From Lysinibacillus mangiferihumi (GTDB lineage: Bacteria; Bacillota; Bacilli; Bacillales_A; Planococcaceae): a DNA stretch of 64,000 nucleotides. The DNA is taken from NCBI RefSeq assembly GCF_003049665.1, contig NZ_PYWM01000003.1:1-64000 (forward strand), read 5' to 3'. How positions within the stretch are numbered: the stretch's first letter is position 1; the number at the start of each line of letters is the position of its first letter. The position numbers and the translations under genes were made by a program. Under the pieces are notes generated by a model. It saw only the letters and a program-made list of their open reading frames with translations. It did no database searches and was not told where the DNA came from. This document shows positions 54,551 to 62,476 of the stretch, in pieces.

Positions 54551-55111
54551 TTGGAGGAAATTCATTTAATTTTTGCAAGGAATTTAAAAGCGATTCGCGA
54601 AAAAGAAAAACTTAGTTTAGAAAAAGTGTCTCAGCTATGTGGCGTTAGTAAAACGATGATTGGGCAAATTGAAAGAGGCGAGTCTAGTCCAACGCTTACA
54701 ACTATCTGGAAAATCGCAACAGGTTTAAAGGTTTCCTTTACGGCTCTTATCCATCAGCCGCAGTCGGAAACAGAAGTCGTGCTGAAAAAGGATATACCAG
54801 TATTATCAGAAGATAATGGGAAATATAGAGTGTATCCAAATTTTCCATTTCAAGAAGATAGTCGTTTTGAAATCTATACAATAGAGATTGATCAGGGTGG
54901 TCAATTAAGCGCAGAGGGTCATAAAGAAGGCACAGAGGAATTTATTACTGTTTTTGCAGGGGAACTAATGATTTGTGTCAATGACCATAACTACACTTTA
55001 AAAAGTGGTGATTCCATCCGATTTAAAGCAGACAGACCGCATGACTATCGTAATGCAGGTGATACATTAACGAAGTTAGGCATGACCATCTATTATCCGA
55101 ATGAAAGATAA
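54551..55111 (+). CDS. XRE family regulator with C-terminal cupin domain
   Basis: A 186-residue regulator: helix-turn-helix (about 8-62, LSLEKVSQLCGVSKTMIGQI) and a cupin ligand domain (about 110-182, EFITVFAGELMICVNDHNYT and DRPHDYRNAG). TTG at 54551 is chosen because AAGGGGTG lies about 6 nt upstream; the GTG at 54542 is part of that site. Divergent from the LysE exporter, it probably controls that gene and itself through the CGTTATAT sites. Confidence 0.87.
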   Translation: MEEIHLIFARNLKAIREKEKLSLEKVSQLCGVSKTMIGQIERGESSPTLTTIWKIATGLKVSFTALIHQPQSETEVVLKKDIPVLSEDNGKYRVYPNFPFQEDSRFEIYTIEIDQGGQLSAEGHKEGTEEFITVFAGELMICVNDHNYTLKSGDSIRFKADRPHDYRNAGDTLTKLGMTIYYPNER

Positions 55112-55153
55112 AAATCGGATGTGCGCTTATGGATAGCGCTCATCCGATTTTTT
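55109..55153. terminator. bidirectional terminator
   Basis: AAAAATCGGATG with CATCCGATTTTT, and inside it GCGC with GCGC around a 9-nt loop, between converging genes. Confidence 0.85.
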
Positions 55154-55157
55154 TAAC

Positions 55158-56321
55158 TTATAAAATGCTGCCTAAACGTTTAATGCCTTCACGAATAATG
55201 TCAGGTGTTGCATTTGTATAGTTCAGACGCATCGTGTTTACACCTGTTTTTGACGTATAGAAGGGATCGCCAGGAACGAAAGCGACCTTTTGTTCCATTG
55301 CTTTATTAAAGACGTCCAATGCTGCAGCACCGTTAGTCATTGTCGCCCAAATGAACATCCCACCATCTGGACGAGTGTATTCAACATGTGCAGGGAAGAA
55401 TTCCTGCATCGCACCTAGCATTGCATCAGATTGATTTTTATATAAAGCAATGATTTTTTTTACGTGTTCTGTATAATCATTATTTGCTAAGTAATCATAA
55501 ATCACATATTGTGAGAAAATGTTTGTGTGTAGGTCAGTTGCTTGTTTTGCTGTTTCAATATGTTTCATTAACACTTTATTTTTCGTAATAATAAAGCCAA
55601 GGCGCATACCTGGTGTAACTGTTTTAGAGAAAGAACCTAGTAAAATACTATTTTCGAGTTTTCCGGCACCGATATAAGGAAGTGGTTCACCTTGGAAGCG
55701 TAGTTCTCCATATGGATCATCTTCAATTAATGCTACGTCGTATTTAGCAATAATGTCATATATTTGTTGACGTTTTTCTTTTGAATACGTAAGACCCGTT
55801 GGATTTTGGAAGTTAGGTACTGTATAGATGAATTTCACGTTTGGCTGCTGTAAAGCATTCTCTAATTCTTCTAAATTAAGGCCATCGTTTTCAAGGGTTA
55901 CGCCATAGAAATTAGGCTCACTTAATGTGAAGGCTTGAATCGCGCCTAAATAGCCTGGTTCCTCAATGACAATGCCATCCCCTTTATTAATAAGTACTTT
56001 ACCAATTAGTTCAAGCGCTTGCTGTGAACCAGTTGTAATCAATATATCATCTGCGCTAATATCTAACCCATGAACACGTTTGTATTTAGCTGCGATGTAT
56101 TCACGTAAAGGTGCATAGCCTTGTGTAGATGAATATTGGAATAATCGACTGCCATTTTCACTAATCGCATGGTCAACAGATGCTTTTAATGCATCGATTG
56201 GGAAAGAGATGGGGTTTGGTAGCCCACCTGCAAAGGAAATGACATCCTCGGCATCCGTTACTTTTAAAATATTACGGATGAATGAAGATGGTGTGTTTAA
56301 GATTCTTTCAGAATATTGCAT
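55158..56321 (-). CDS. PLP-dependent aminotransferase, 2-aminoadipate aminotransferase-like
   Basis: A 387-residue class I/II aminotransferase of the MocR/LysN-like branch without an N-terminal DNA-binding domain. Key parts are ISFAGGLPNPISFP near 28, TTGSQQALELIGKVL near 96, YTVPNFQNPTGLTYS near 170 and the PLP lysine in LLGSFSKTVTPGMRLGF near 229, with the C-terminal MRLNYTN (arginine ligand). The amino donor is unknown; aromatic, branched-chain or aminoadipate is possible. ATG at 56321 (GGGACCG upstream) is chosen over an upstream frame that crosses operators. Confidence 0.87.
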   Translation of the reverse strand: MQYSERILNTPSSFIRNILKVTDAEDVISFAGGLPNPISFPIDALKASVDHAISENGSRLFQYSSTQGYAPLREYIAAKYKRVHGLDISADDILITTGSQQALELIGKVLINKGDGIVIEEPGYLGAIQAFTLSEPNFYGVTLENDGLNLEELENALQQPNVKFIYTVPNFQNPTGLTYSKEKRQQIYDIIAKYDVALIEDDPYGELRFQGEPLPYIGAGKLENSILLGSFSKTVTPGMRLGFIITKNKVLMKHIETAKQATDLHTNIFSQYVIYDYLANNDYTEHVKKIIALYKNQSDAMLGAMQEFFPAHVEYTRPDGGMFIWATMTNGAAALDVFNKAMEQKVAFVPGDPFYTSKTGVNTMRLNYTNATPDIIREGIKRLGSIL

Positions 56322-56373
56322 AATTTTATCGGTCCCTTTTTCTGATTTTTTAAAAATTATAGCATTGTAATCA

Positions 56374-56425
56374 TTTGCATACAATATTATGATTGTATGC
56401 AAGACAATTATATATTGTATGCAAA
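56374..56425. promoter_or_regulatory. three MocR-type operator half-sites
   Basis: ATTGTATGCAAA at 56374-56385 (inverted), ATTGTATGCAA at 56392-56402 and ATTGTATGCAAA at 56414-56425 (direct, 22 bp after the second). One inverted and two direct half-sites is a pattern described for MocR/GabR-type regulators. Confidence 0.7.
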
Positions 56426-56447
56426 GCCAAAAGAAAGGGGTTAAAGC

Positions 56448-57851
56448 ATGCCATTTAACTCATTTGATGAATACCCAATGAGCTGGAAGCCCAATATAAG
56501 CAATATCTCAGCGCCAATTTATATCGCAATTGCAGAGCAGTTAGAACAGGATATTAAGGAAGGTGTTTTATTGCCAGGGACTAAGTTGCCACCACAACGC
56601 GAACTGGCTGATTTTTTAGATGTCAATTTAAGTACAATTACAAGAGCGTTTAAGCTGTGCGGACAAAAGGGACTAATTTATGCCTCGATTGGGAGTGGTA
56701 CATTTGTTTCTTCTGATGCAGCGGCAAATAAAATTTTATTACCGACAAGTAATGCTGGTCATTTAATCGAGTTAGGTTCGGTCTTACCAGATGCTTATGC
56801 GAATGAAGAAATAACACGTTATATGAAGAAAATGCTGAATGATTCTAATGTCAGCAAGTTATTTCAATATGGTCGACCAGAAGGGAATGCATGGCAAACT
56901 GAAGCAGCAGCAAAACTTTTAGAAAAAGTTGGATTTCAAACGGATCAACCAATATTGCTTGGTGCAGGAGGTCAAAATGCAATTGTCGGCACATTAGCCG
57001 CTTTATTTCATCCAGGAGATCGTATTGGAACAGATCCCATTACATATGCAGGAATCAAAACGGCTGCTAATATGCTTGGTATTCAACTAGTAGCCATTCA
57101 GCAAAAAAATGGAGAGATGACAAAAGAAGGACTATTGTATGCTTGTAAAAATGAACATATTAAAGGTCTTTATGTGATTCCAGATTTTCATAACCCTACA
57201 ACCCATACAATGTCTATGGAAACAAGAAAAATGATAGCAGAAGTGGCTAGGCAAAAGGGATTAATCGTGATAGAGGACGCCATTTATAGCTTTTTGAAGG
57301 AGCAGCCACTAGCGCCAATCGCCTTTTATGCACCGGAAAAGGTAGTGTATATTGCCAGTGTGTCCAAAACGATATCACCTGGTTTAAGGTTATCCTTTAT
57401 TGTGACGCCTAGTGCATTAAGAAAGAAAATTATTGAAACACTATATAATATCAATATTTCGGTATCACCTGTTATGGTGGAGCTTACAGCAAGACTAATT
57501 CAAGATGGTGTTGCGCAAACGATATTAGAGAAACATCGCTTATATGCTAAACAACAAAATGCGCTTGTGAATCAGTATTTAGGGGAATACAATATTTTAG
57601 GTGATGATGAATGCATGTTTAGATGGCTTCTATTGCCGAAAAAATTTACTGGCGTGCAGTTTGAATTACTTGCTTCGAAAGCGGGCGTCCAAGTTTATGC
57701 AGCAGAACGTTTTGCAGTAGGTAATGCCAAACCAATAAATGCCGTTCGATTGGCAATTACGGCACCAGAAAATAGCGCGCAGCTTGAGCAAGCCTTAACG
57801 GTATTAAAGGAATTGCTTGAAAGTGATGGTGACTATGGGTTTGTAGATTAA
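56448..57851 (+). CDS. MocR family regulator (GntR HTH fused to aminotransferase domain)
   Basis: A 467-residue PLP-binding regulator. The N-terminal GntR winged helix is at about 22-90 (LPGTKLPPQRELADFLDVNL and STITRAFKLCGQKGLIYASI). The C-terminal fold-type I aminotransferase domain is at about 110-460, with ILLGAGGQNAIVGTLAALFH near 168 and the PLP lysine in ASVSKTISPGLRLSF near 305. AAAGGGG precedes the ATG. It is divergent from an aminotransferase gene, its probable target. Confidence 0.92.
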   Translation: MPFNSFDEYPMSWKPNISNISAPIYIAIAEQLEQDIKEGVLLPGTKLPPQRELADFLDVNLSTITRAFKLCGQKGLIYASIGSGTFVSSDAAANKILLPTSNAGHLIELGSVLPDAYANEEITRYMKKMLNDSNVSKLFQYGRPEGNAWQTEAAAKLLEKVGFQTDQPILLGAGGQNAIVGTLAALFHPGDRIGTDPITYAGIKTAANMLGIQLVAIQQKNGEMTKEGLLYACKNEHIKGLYVIPDFHNPTTHTMSMETRKMIAEVARQKGLIVIEDAIYSFLKEQPLAPIAFYAPEKVVYIASVSKTISPGLRLSFIVTPSALRKKIIETLYNINISVSPVMVELTARLIQDGVAQTILEKHRLYAKQQNALVNQYLGEYNILGDDECMFRWLLLPKKFTGVQFELLASKAGVQVYAAERFAVGNAKPINAVRLAITAPENSAQLEQALTVLKELLESDGDYGFVD

Positions 57852-57870
57852 CAGTGAATGAGTGGAAGGG

Positions 57871-57904
57871 AAAAGTGTTAGATTGCATGCAATCTAACAC
57901 TTTT
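57871..57904. terminator. repeated terminator element, copy 2
   Basis: A perfect 34-bp palindrome: AAAAGTGTTAGATTGCA and its complement with no extra loop, followed by more T and ACTG. Arms match copies 1 (35839) and 3 (62927). It follows the MocR gene by 20 bp. Confidence 0.9.
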
Positions 57905-57939
57905 TTACTGTTGAGCGAAACAGCGGGGTTTCTCACAGG

Positions 57940-58058
57940 TTTACCCGCGAATCAGGGAGATTTATCCGCGGTTTTTCACAGTTTACCCGCGAATCGGAGA
58001 CATTTACCCGCGTTTTCCAAAGGTTTACCCGCGAATCACAAACTTTTACCCGCGATTC
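57940..58058 (+). repeat. 21-bp phased intergenic repeat array B, six units
   Basis: Fourteen-base cores start at 57940, 57961, 57982, 58003, 58024 and 58045, exactly 21 bp apart. The consensus is TTTACCCGCGAATC in units 1, 3 and 5; units 2, 4 and 6 end GTTT, TTTT or ATTC. Spacers of 7 nt all differ. A degenerate seventh unit may sit at 57919-57932. The 42-bp alternation parallels array A. It lies between the terminator copy 2 and an acetyltransferase gene. Confidence 0.92.
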
Positions 58059-58153
58059 AAATATTCTGTAAATTTTCACAAAAACAAATTGCATTTTAAA
58101 TCAGTTTAGTGCATATTTATAACATATTAATTTTTTGGAAGAAGGAGAAATCT

Positions 58154-58618
58154 ATGAAAATTTATAGTGCTACAACTGCTGATGTTACACCTGTCTATGA
58201 GTTAATCAAAATTTACGCAGATAAAGAGATTGTATTACCTCGTTCCTTATTATCAATTTATCAACAGTTACAGTGTTTGTATGTTGTAAAGGACAATTCT
58301 AAGGTTGTTGGGGTAGCAGGGCTACATGTCTTAGGGCAAGATTTAGCAGAGGTTCGTTCCTTAGTCGTAGATCCAGATTACCAACAAAAAGGAATCGGTC
58401 GAATGTTAGTGGAACATATTATTCAGGAGAGTCCTAAATTAGGGGTGGAAAGATTAATATCCTTAACATATCAAGTAAAGTTTTTTTCAAAACTTGGATT
58501 TCAAATTGTCAAAAGAGATGATTTGCCAGAAAAGGTTTGGACGGATTGCGTGAATTGCCCAAAAATTAATAATTGCGATGAAGTAGCGATGGTTAAATAT
58601 TTAGAAACTGCAGACTAA
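58154..58618 (+). CDS. GNAT acetyltransferase, ArgA-like short N-acetylglutamate synthase candidate
   Basis: A 154-residue single GNAT domain with the acetyl-CoA loop VDPDYQQKGIGRMLVEHII near 76-94, a strand KFFSKLGFQIVKRDDLPEKV near 115, and the C-terminal cysteine pair in DCVNCPKINNCDEVAMVKYL. That ending is typical of short ArgA-type amino-acid acetyltransferases. It lies 22 bp before argJ, so acetylation of glutamate is likely. GAAGGAG precedes the ATG at 58154; the open frame from 58109 lacks one. Confidence 0.75.
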   Translation: MKIYSATTADVTPVYELIKIYADKEIVLPRSLLSIYQQLQCLYVVKDNSKVVGVAGLHVLGQDLAEVRSLVVDPDYQQKGIGRMLVEHIIQESPKLGVERLISLTYQVKFFSKLGFQIVKRDDLPEKVWTDCVNCPKINNCDEVAMVKYLETAD

Positions 58619-58640
58619 AAGTTGAAAGGAGGAAAAGGCA

Positions 58641-59828
58641 ATGCAAGAACTAGGGAAAAAAGAAAATGATATGCAAACATTGATGCCGAAAGGATTTTAT
58701 ACTTGTGTGAAGAACCTCGGTATTAAAGATGAAACGCTAGACTTCACGGTTATTATGTCATCTACTGTAGCAAACGCAGCTGCTATGTTTACGCAAAGTA
58801 GATTTTGTGGTGCGCCTATCCCCATTGGTAAGAAAAATGTAGCGAATGGTAAATTACAATGTTTTGTCATTAATAGTAAAAATGCGAACGTCGCAACAGG
58901 GGAAGAAGGGATTCGCAATGTTCAAGAAATTGTCAACTTGGTCGCACAAGAGTTAGCAATTGCACCTGAAAATATTTTACCTTCTTCAACTGGTGTAATT
59001 GGGCATCAATTACCAATGGAAAAAATAAGAAATGGAATCATCAATCTTAAAGAACAGTTAGTAGAAGGAGGCTTAGAAAAATCAGCCCAAGCAATTATGA
59101 CGACAGATACTTATCCAAAATGTAAAATATGCAAAGTCGGTAATGCTACATTAGTTGGTATTGCAAAAGGTTCTGGCATGATAGAGCCGAATATGGCTAC
59201 GATGTTATCTTACTTTGTGACAGATGCTGAAATTCCCGCCGCAACTTTACAAACAATTTTTAAAGAAGCTGTCAATCAATCATTTAACATGGTCAGTGTT
59301 GATACCGATACGAGTACAAGTGACACAGTAGCCATTATGGCGAATGGATTAGCAGGGAAAGTGGATATCAAGCAATTTACTGAAGCGTTAAATAACATGA
59401 GCATTGACTTGGCAAAAGAAATTGCCCGTGATGGGGAAGGCGCTACAAAATTAGTTGAAGTCACTGTCAATGAGTCATCGAGCTTTGCACAAGCAAAAAA
59501 AGTGGCTAAAAGTATTGTGAATTCGCCACTCGTGAAAACTGCTATTTTTGGAAAAGATGCCAATTGGGGACGTATAGCTATGGCGATAGGTAAATGTGAA
59601 GATGAAGTAGACCTTAATCCTGAAAATATCTCCATCTATTTTGGTGAAACGTTAATTTATCAAGGGAAACCAATCGATACCGTCGATTTATCTGTTATCC
59701 AAGAGTATCTTGAGAATTCTGAAATCCAGATTAAAGTATCGCTCGGCTTAGGCAATGAAGAAGCTACTGTATGGGGTTGTGATTTGTCCTATGACTATGT
59801 GAAAATTAATGGTTCCTATACAACATAA
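58641..59828 (+). CDS. argJ: Bifunctional glutamate N-acetyltransferase/amino-acid acetyltransferase ArgJ
   Basis: Recycles the acetyl group from N-acetylornithine to glutamate in arginine synthesis, and in bifunctional forms also uses acetyl-CoA. The 395-residue precursor has the autocleavage motif near 189-195, GMIEPNMATMLSYF, in which the Thr becomes the N-terminal nucleophile of the beta chain. FGKDANWGRI near 302 and the typical C-terminus are also present. GGAGG lies 8-9 nt before the ATG; the Met at codon 11 is an alternative. No argC, argB or argD follows, unlike the B. subtilis argCJBD order. Confidence 0.93.
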   Translation: MQELGKKENDMQTLMPKGFYTCVKNLGIKDETLDFTVIMSSTVANAAAMFTQSRFCGAPIPIGKKNVANGKLQCFVINSKNANVATGEEGIRNVQEIVNLVAQELAIAPENILPSSTGVIGHQLPMEKIRNGIINLKEQLVEGGLEKSAQAIMTTDTYPKCKICKVGNATLVGIAKGSGMIEPNMATMLSYFVTDAEIPAATLQTIFKEAVNQSFNMVSVDTDTSTSDTVAIMANGLAGKVDIKQFTEALNNMSIDLAKEIARDGEGATKLVEVTVNESSSFAQAKKVAKSIVNSPLVKTAIFGKDANWGRIAMAIGKCEDEVDLNPENISIYFGETLIYQGKPIDTVDLSVIQEYLENSEIQIKVSLGLGNEEATVWGCDLSYDYVKINGSYTT

Positions 59829-59834
59829 AATAAC

Positions 59835-59878
59835 AGTGCAGCTATTGTGCAATCATTGTACAGTACCTGCACTTTTTT
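59835..59878 (+). terminator. terminator after argJ
   Basis: AGTGCAG pairs with CTGCACT, with an inner TTGTGCA/TTGTACA pairing, followed by T6. Confidence 0.7.
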
Positions 59879-59908
59879 GCCGTAAAAAATGCAAATTGGT
59901 GAAAAAAA

Positions 59909-59920
59909 GAACAAAAGTTC
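59909..59920. promoter_or_regulatory. LexA (SOS) box upstream of dinB
   Basis: GAACAAAAGTTC is a perfect GAAC-N4-GTTC dyad, extended by A/T to 14 bp, matching the Bacillus LexA/DinR consensus CGAACATATGTTCG core. It lies about 115 bp before dinB. Confidence 0.75.
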
Positions 59921-60034
59921 TTATATGTGATAAACTATAGAAAAAGTTTAAATTGAAGGATTAGCATGACGAAGAAACGATACATTCTTTCTTTTAAAAA
60001 TGTATGTAGATAATAATTAATGAGGTGAAAGAAA

Positions 60035-61267
60035 ATGCATAAAGGAAGAATTATTTTGCATATTGACCTGAATTGCTTTTATGCCTCAGTGGAACAAATT
60101 TACGATCCCTCATTAAAAGGAAAACCAATCGCCATTGCAGGTAATCCAAAAGAGCGTAGAGGTATCGTGATTACATGTAGCTATGAAGCTAGAAAAAGTG
60201 GTGTTTATACAACGATGAATGTCGGTGAGGCAAGAAGAAAATGTGCCGATTTAATTGTTCTGCCACCGAATTTTGAGCGATATCGAGCAGCTTCAAAAGC
60301 ATTTTTTAACTTATTAAAAGAATATAGTGAAATTCTTCAACCAGTTTCTATTGATGAAGGGTATATGCAATTGCCGATGGTAGAAGGTCAAAATGTAATG
60401 GAACTTATACAAGGCATACAAGACCGCATTTGGAACGAACTCCAATTGCCTTGTTCAATAGGTGTTGCACCTAATAAGTTTTTAGCGAAAATGGCAAGCG
60501 ATATGAAAAAACCGATGGGAATTACCATATTACGTAAGCGTGATGTACCATCTATACTGTGGCCATTGAATGTCATAGAAATGCATGGAATTGGGAAAAG
60601 CACAGCCGAGAAGTTGAAAAAGTTGGGCATACAAACAATTGGTGAATTAGCTGTGACGGATGAACGGCTATTAAAGCAACAATTTGGCATCAATGGTGTT
60701 CGTATGAAACAGAAGGCGAATGGTGAGGATGATCGACCTGTTGATCCCGAGGCAATATATGATACGAAAAGTGTAGGGAACTCGACAACACTTTCGCACG
60801 ATACGACGGATAGAGATGAATTATATAAGCTTATTACTACACTTTCTGAAAAGGTAGCGGATCGATTAAATGCTAAAAAACTTGCTGGCGTCACGGTGAG
60901 TATTTTAATTCGTACAGCTAATTGGAAAACCTATACGCGCAGTAAATCGGTCAACAATGCTATTTATTTAAAAGAAGATATTGTTGAACACGCATGGAGC
61001 CTTTTTCAAAAACATTGGAATGAGGAGCCTGTCCGATTATTAGGCGTAACCATTTCAAATGTCAGCAATTTGAAAGAAATGACACAGCAATTAACATTTT
61101 TTAATTTTGAAGAGCATATCAAAGAGGAGCCAATTTTAAAGGTAGTGGATGAGATAGAAGAACGATTTGGCAAAGGCATCATTAAACGAGGAGCAGATAT
61201 TGCTAAACGATCATCTTTTCAATCACAGACAAGCTTTAGTAAAGATTTTTTAGATGATCTTAAATAA
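60035..61267 (+). CDS. dinB: DNA polymerase IV (DinB/PolY)
   Basis: Y-family translesion polymerase. The 410-residue protein has palm motifs ILHIDLNCFYASVEQIYDPS near 6 and SIDEGYMQL near 105 (catalytic Asp-Glu), SIGVAPNKFLAKMASDMKKP near 145, the helix-hairpin-helix VIEMHGIGKSTAEKLKKLGI near 180, and the little-finger domain (about 240-350). The C-terminus QLTFFNFEEH may be the beta-clamp binding site. A LexA-type box upstream predicts DNA-damage induction. AGGTGAAAG precedes the ATG. Confidence 0.95.
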   Translation: MHKGRIILHIDLNCFYASVEQIYDPSLKGKPIAIAGNPKERRGIVITCSYEARKSGVYTTMNVGEARRKCADLIVLPPNFERYRAASKAFFNLLKEYSEILQPVSIDEGYMQLPMVEGQNVMELIQGIQDRIWNELQLPCSIGVAPNKFLAKMASDMKKPMGITILRKRDVPSILWPLNVIEMHGIGKSTAEKLKKLGIQTIGELAVTDERLLKQQFGINGVRMKQKANGEDDRPVDPEAIYDTKSVGNSTTLSHDTTDRDELYKLITTLSEKVADRLNAKKLAGVTVSILIRTANWKTYTRSKSVNNAIYLKEDIVEHAWSLFQKHWNEEPVRLLGVTISNVSNLKEMTQQLTFFNFEEHIKEEPILKVVDEIEERFGKGIIKRGADIAKRSSFQSQTSFSKDFLDDLK

Positions 61268-61297
61268 GGTGCTTACGTTTTTATGACGTAAGCACCT
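61267..61297. terminator. bidirectional terminator
   Basis: AGGTGCTTACGT and ACGTAAGCACCT are a perfect 12-bp stem with a 7-nt loop, between dinB and the converging acetyltransferase gene. Confidence 0.8.
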
Positions 61298-61307
61298 AGT
61301 TTGCCCT

Positions 61308-61856
61308 TTATTCTTTTGGGTTAATAATTCCGTAAAAAACAATATCTTCAAATGTATTATTTTTATAAATATGATCTTTTAAAGTACCTTCATATCGCAT
61401 ACCACACTTTTCCATAATCTTACCAGAAGCAGGATTTGATTTAAAATAGCGAGCATAAACACGATGATAGTTTTTCTCTGTAAATACAAAATCAATTAGT
61501 GCTTTAGCAGCTTCGGTTGCATAGCCATTGCCCCAATGTTCTTCACCAATCCAATAGGCAATTTCACCATTTTTGTATTGTGGATGATTGGAAATACCGA
61601 TTGCCCCGTACAACTGTCCACTTTGTTTGTCTGTTATAGCAAATTCATACATAGTATCTAGATCATAATGCTTTTCATGATTTGCAATCCATGAGAGTGC
61701 ACATTCTAATGAATAGGGATAAGGTAAATTTAATGTGCTTTTATAGATATTATAATTATTACAATAATTGCTGACTGCTTGTGCATCTGATTCCTGAAAT
61801 AAACGAAGCAATAAGCGCTCTGTTTCTATTGTTTTGGCCGTTTTACTATAGATCAT
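61308..61856 (-). CDS. RimJ/RimL-type GNAT acetyltransferase
   Basis: A 182-residue GNAT protein: TERLLLRLFQESDAQAVSNY near 12, the acetyl-CoA region IAYWIGEEHWGNGYATEAAK near 99, and ARYFKSNPASGKIMEKCGMR near 135. Members acetylate protein N-termini or small amines such as spermidine; the target is unknown. GGGAGG lies about 7 nt before the ATG. Single gene. Confidence 0.87.
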   Translation of the reverse strand: MIYSKTAKTIETERLLLRLFQESDAQAVSNYCNNYNIYKSTLNLPYPYSLECALSWIANHEKHYDLDTMYEFAITDKQSGQLYGAIGISNHPQYKNGEIAYWIGEEHWGNGYATEAAKALIDFVFTEKNYHRVYARYFKSNPASGKIMEKCGMRYEGTLKDHIYKNNTFEDIVFYGIINPKE

Positions 61857-62015
61857 GTTTATCCTCCCATCCTGTTAGTAATTAAAGGTAAAAACTTTTT
61901 TACAGTATATCACATGGAATTGGATTATATGTATATTTTTAGGTGATTTTGTAGCTATCTGAAGCCTGTGTTATTTGTACATAATAAAATATAAAATAAG
62001 TGAATAATTAGGTAA

Positions 62016-62046
62016 CCTATATGGCACATTAACATATAGGAGGTGG
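62016..62046 (+). promoter_or_regulatory. hairpin overlapping the ribosome binding site
   Basis: CCTATATG and CATATAGG pair perfectly around a 9-nt loop. The last three bases of the right arm are the first AGG of the AGGAGGTGG ribosome binding site, so folding would partly mask it. Confidence 0.45.
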
Positions 62047-62053
62047 AAGAAGA

Positions 62054-62299
62054 ATGTCTAAAATTATTGGTGTTGAACAATCATTATCAAATGTAGAAGA
62101 TGCTTTAAAAGCAAAAGGGTATGAAGTGATTCAGCTTCGTAATGAAGCAGATGCAAAAAAATGTGATGCTTGCGTAATTACAGGACAAGATAGAGATGTC
62201 ATGGGCATTAGTGATCCTATTATGGCAGGTCCTATTATCGATGCAGCTGGGCTTTCCGCTGATGAAGTAATACAACGTGTAGATCAATATTTCCATTAA
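62054..62299 (+). CDS. UPF0180 family protein (YkuS-like)
   Basis: An 81-residue soluble protein starting with a short strand, then [20 protein letters not shown], a central [20 protein letters not shown] and a final helix. It fits the UPF0180/YkuS family of unknown function. AGGAGGTGG lies 7-9 nt before the ATG and takes part in a small hairpin. Single gene. Confidence 0.85.
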   Translation: MSKIIGVEQSLSNVEDALKAKGYEVIQLRNEADAKKCDACVITGQDRDVMGISDPIMAGPIIDAAGLSADEVIQRVDQYFH

Positions 62300-62319
62300 A
62301 GAAAGTGTGCTATTTTTGA

Positions 62320-62368
62320 AGTCCTTCGTGACATCAAAGGTGGCACCTTTTGAATGTCGTATAGGACT
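62320..62368. repeat. 49-nt interrupted palindrome
   Basis: AGTCCT (62320) pairs with AGGACT (62363), then GACAT with ATGTC, then AAAGGTG with CACCTTT, leaving a TCGT/GTAT internal loop and two bulges. No U tract follows, so it is not a normal terminator, although it lies 20 nt after the UPF0180 gene. Confidence 0.6.
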
Positions 62369-62476
62369 AGTGAAGTACTATTGACAATATCTTTATCCTA
62401 TCATTTCCTTTATAATGAACACTAGCTACATACATTTTAAGACCATCATGGGTAGACATAAGGGGAGAAGAATGAA

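Noticed and set aside
57854-58099. 81-codon frame with LPAxxxx heptapeptide repeats across array B
   Set aside because: The heptapeptides follow automatically from a 21-bp DNA repeat. The frame starts inside a terminator palindrome without a ribosome binding site, and the related array A has stops in the matching frames.
62337-62352. T-box-like AAGGTGGCACCTTTT
   Set aside because: It resembles the T-box core AGGGTGGNACCGCG only superficially. The specifier loop and terminator are missing, and it is explained by the 49-nt palindrome.
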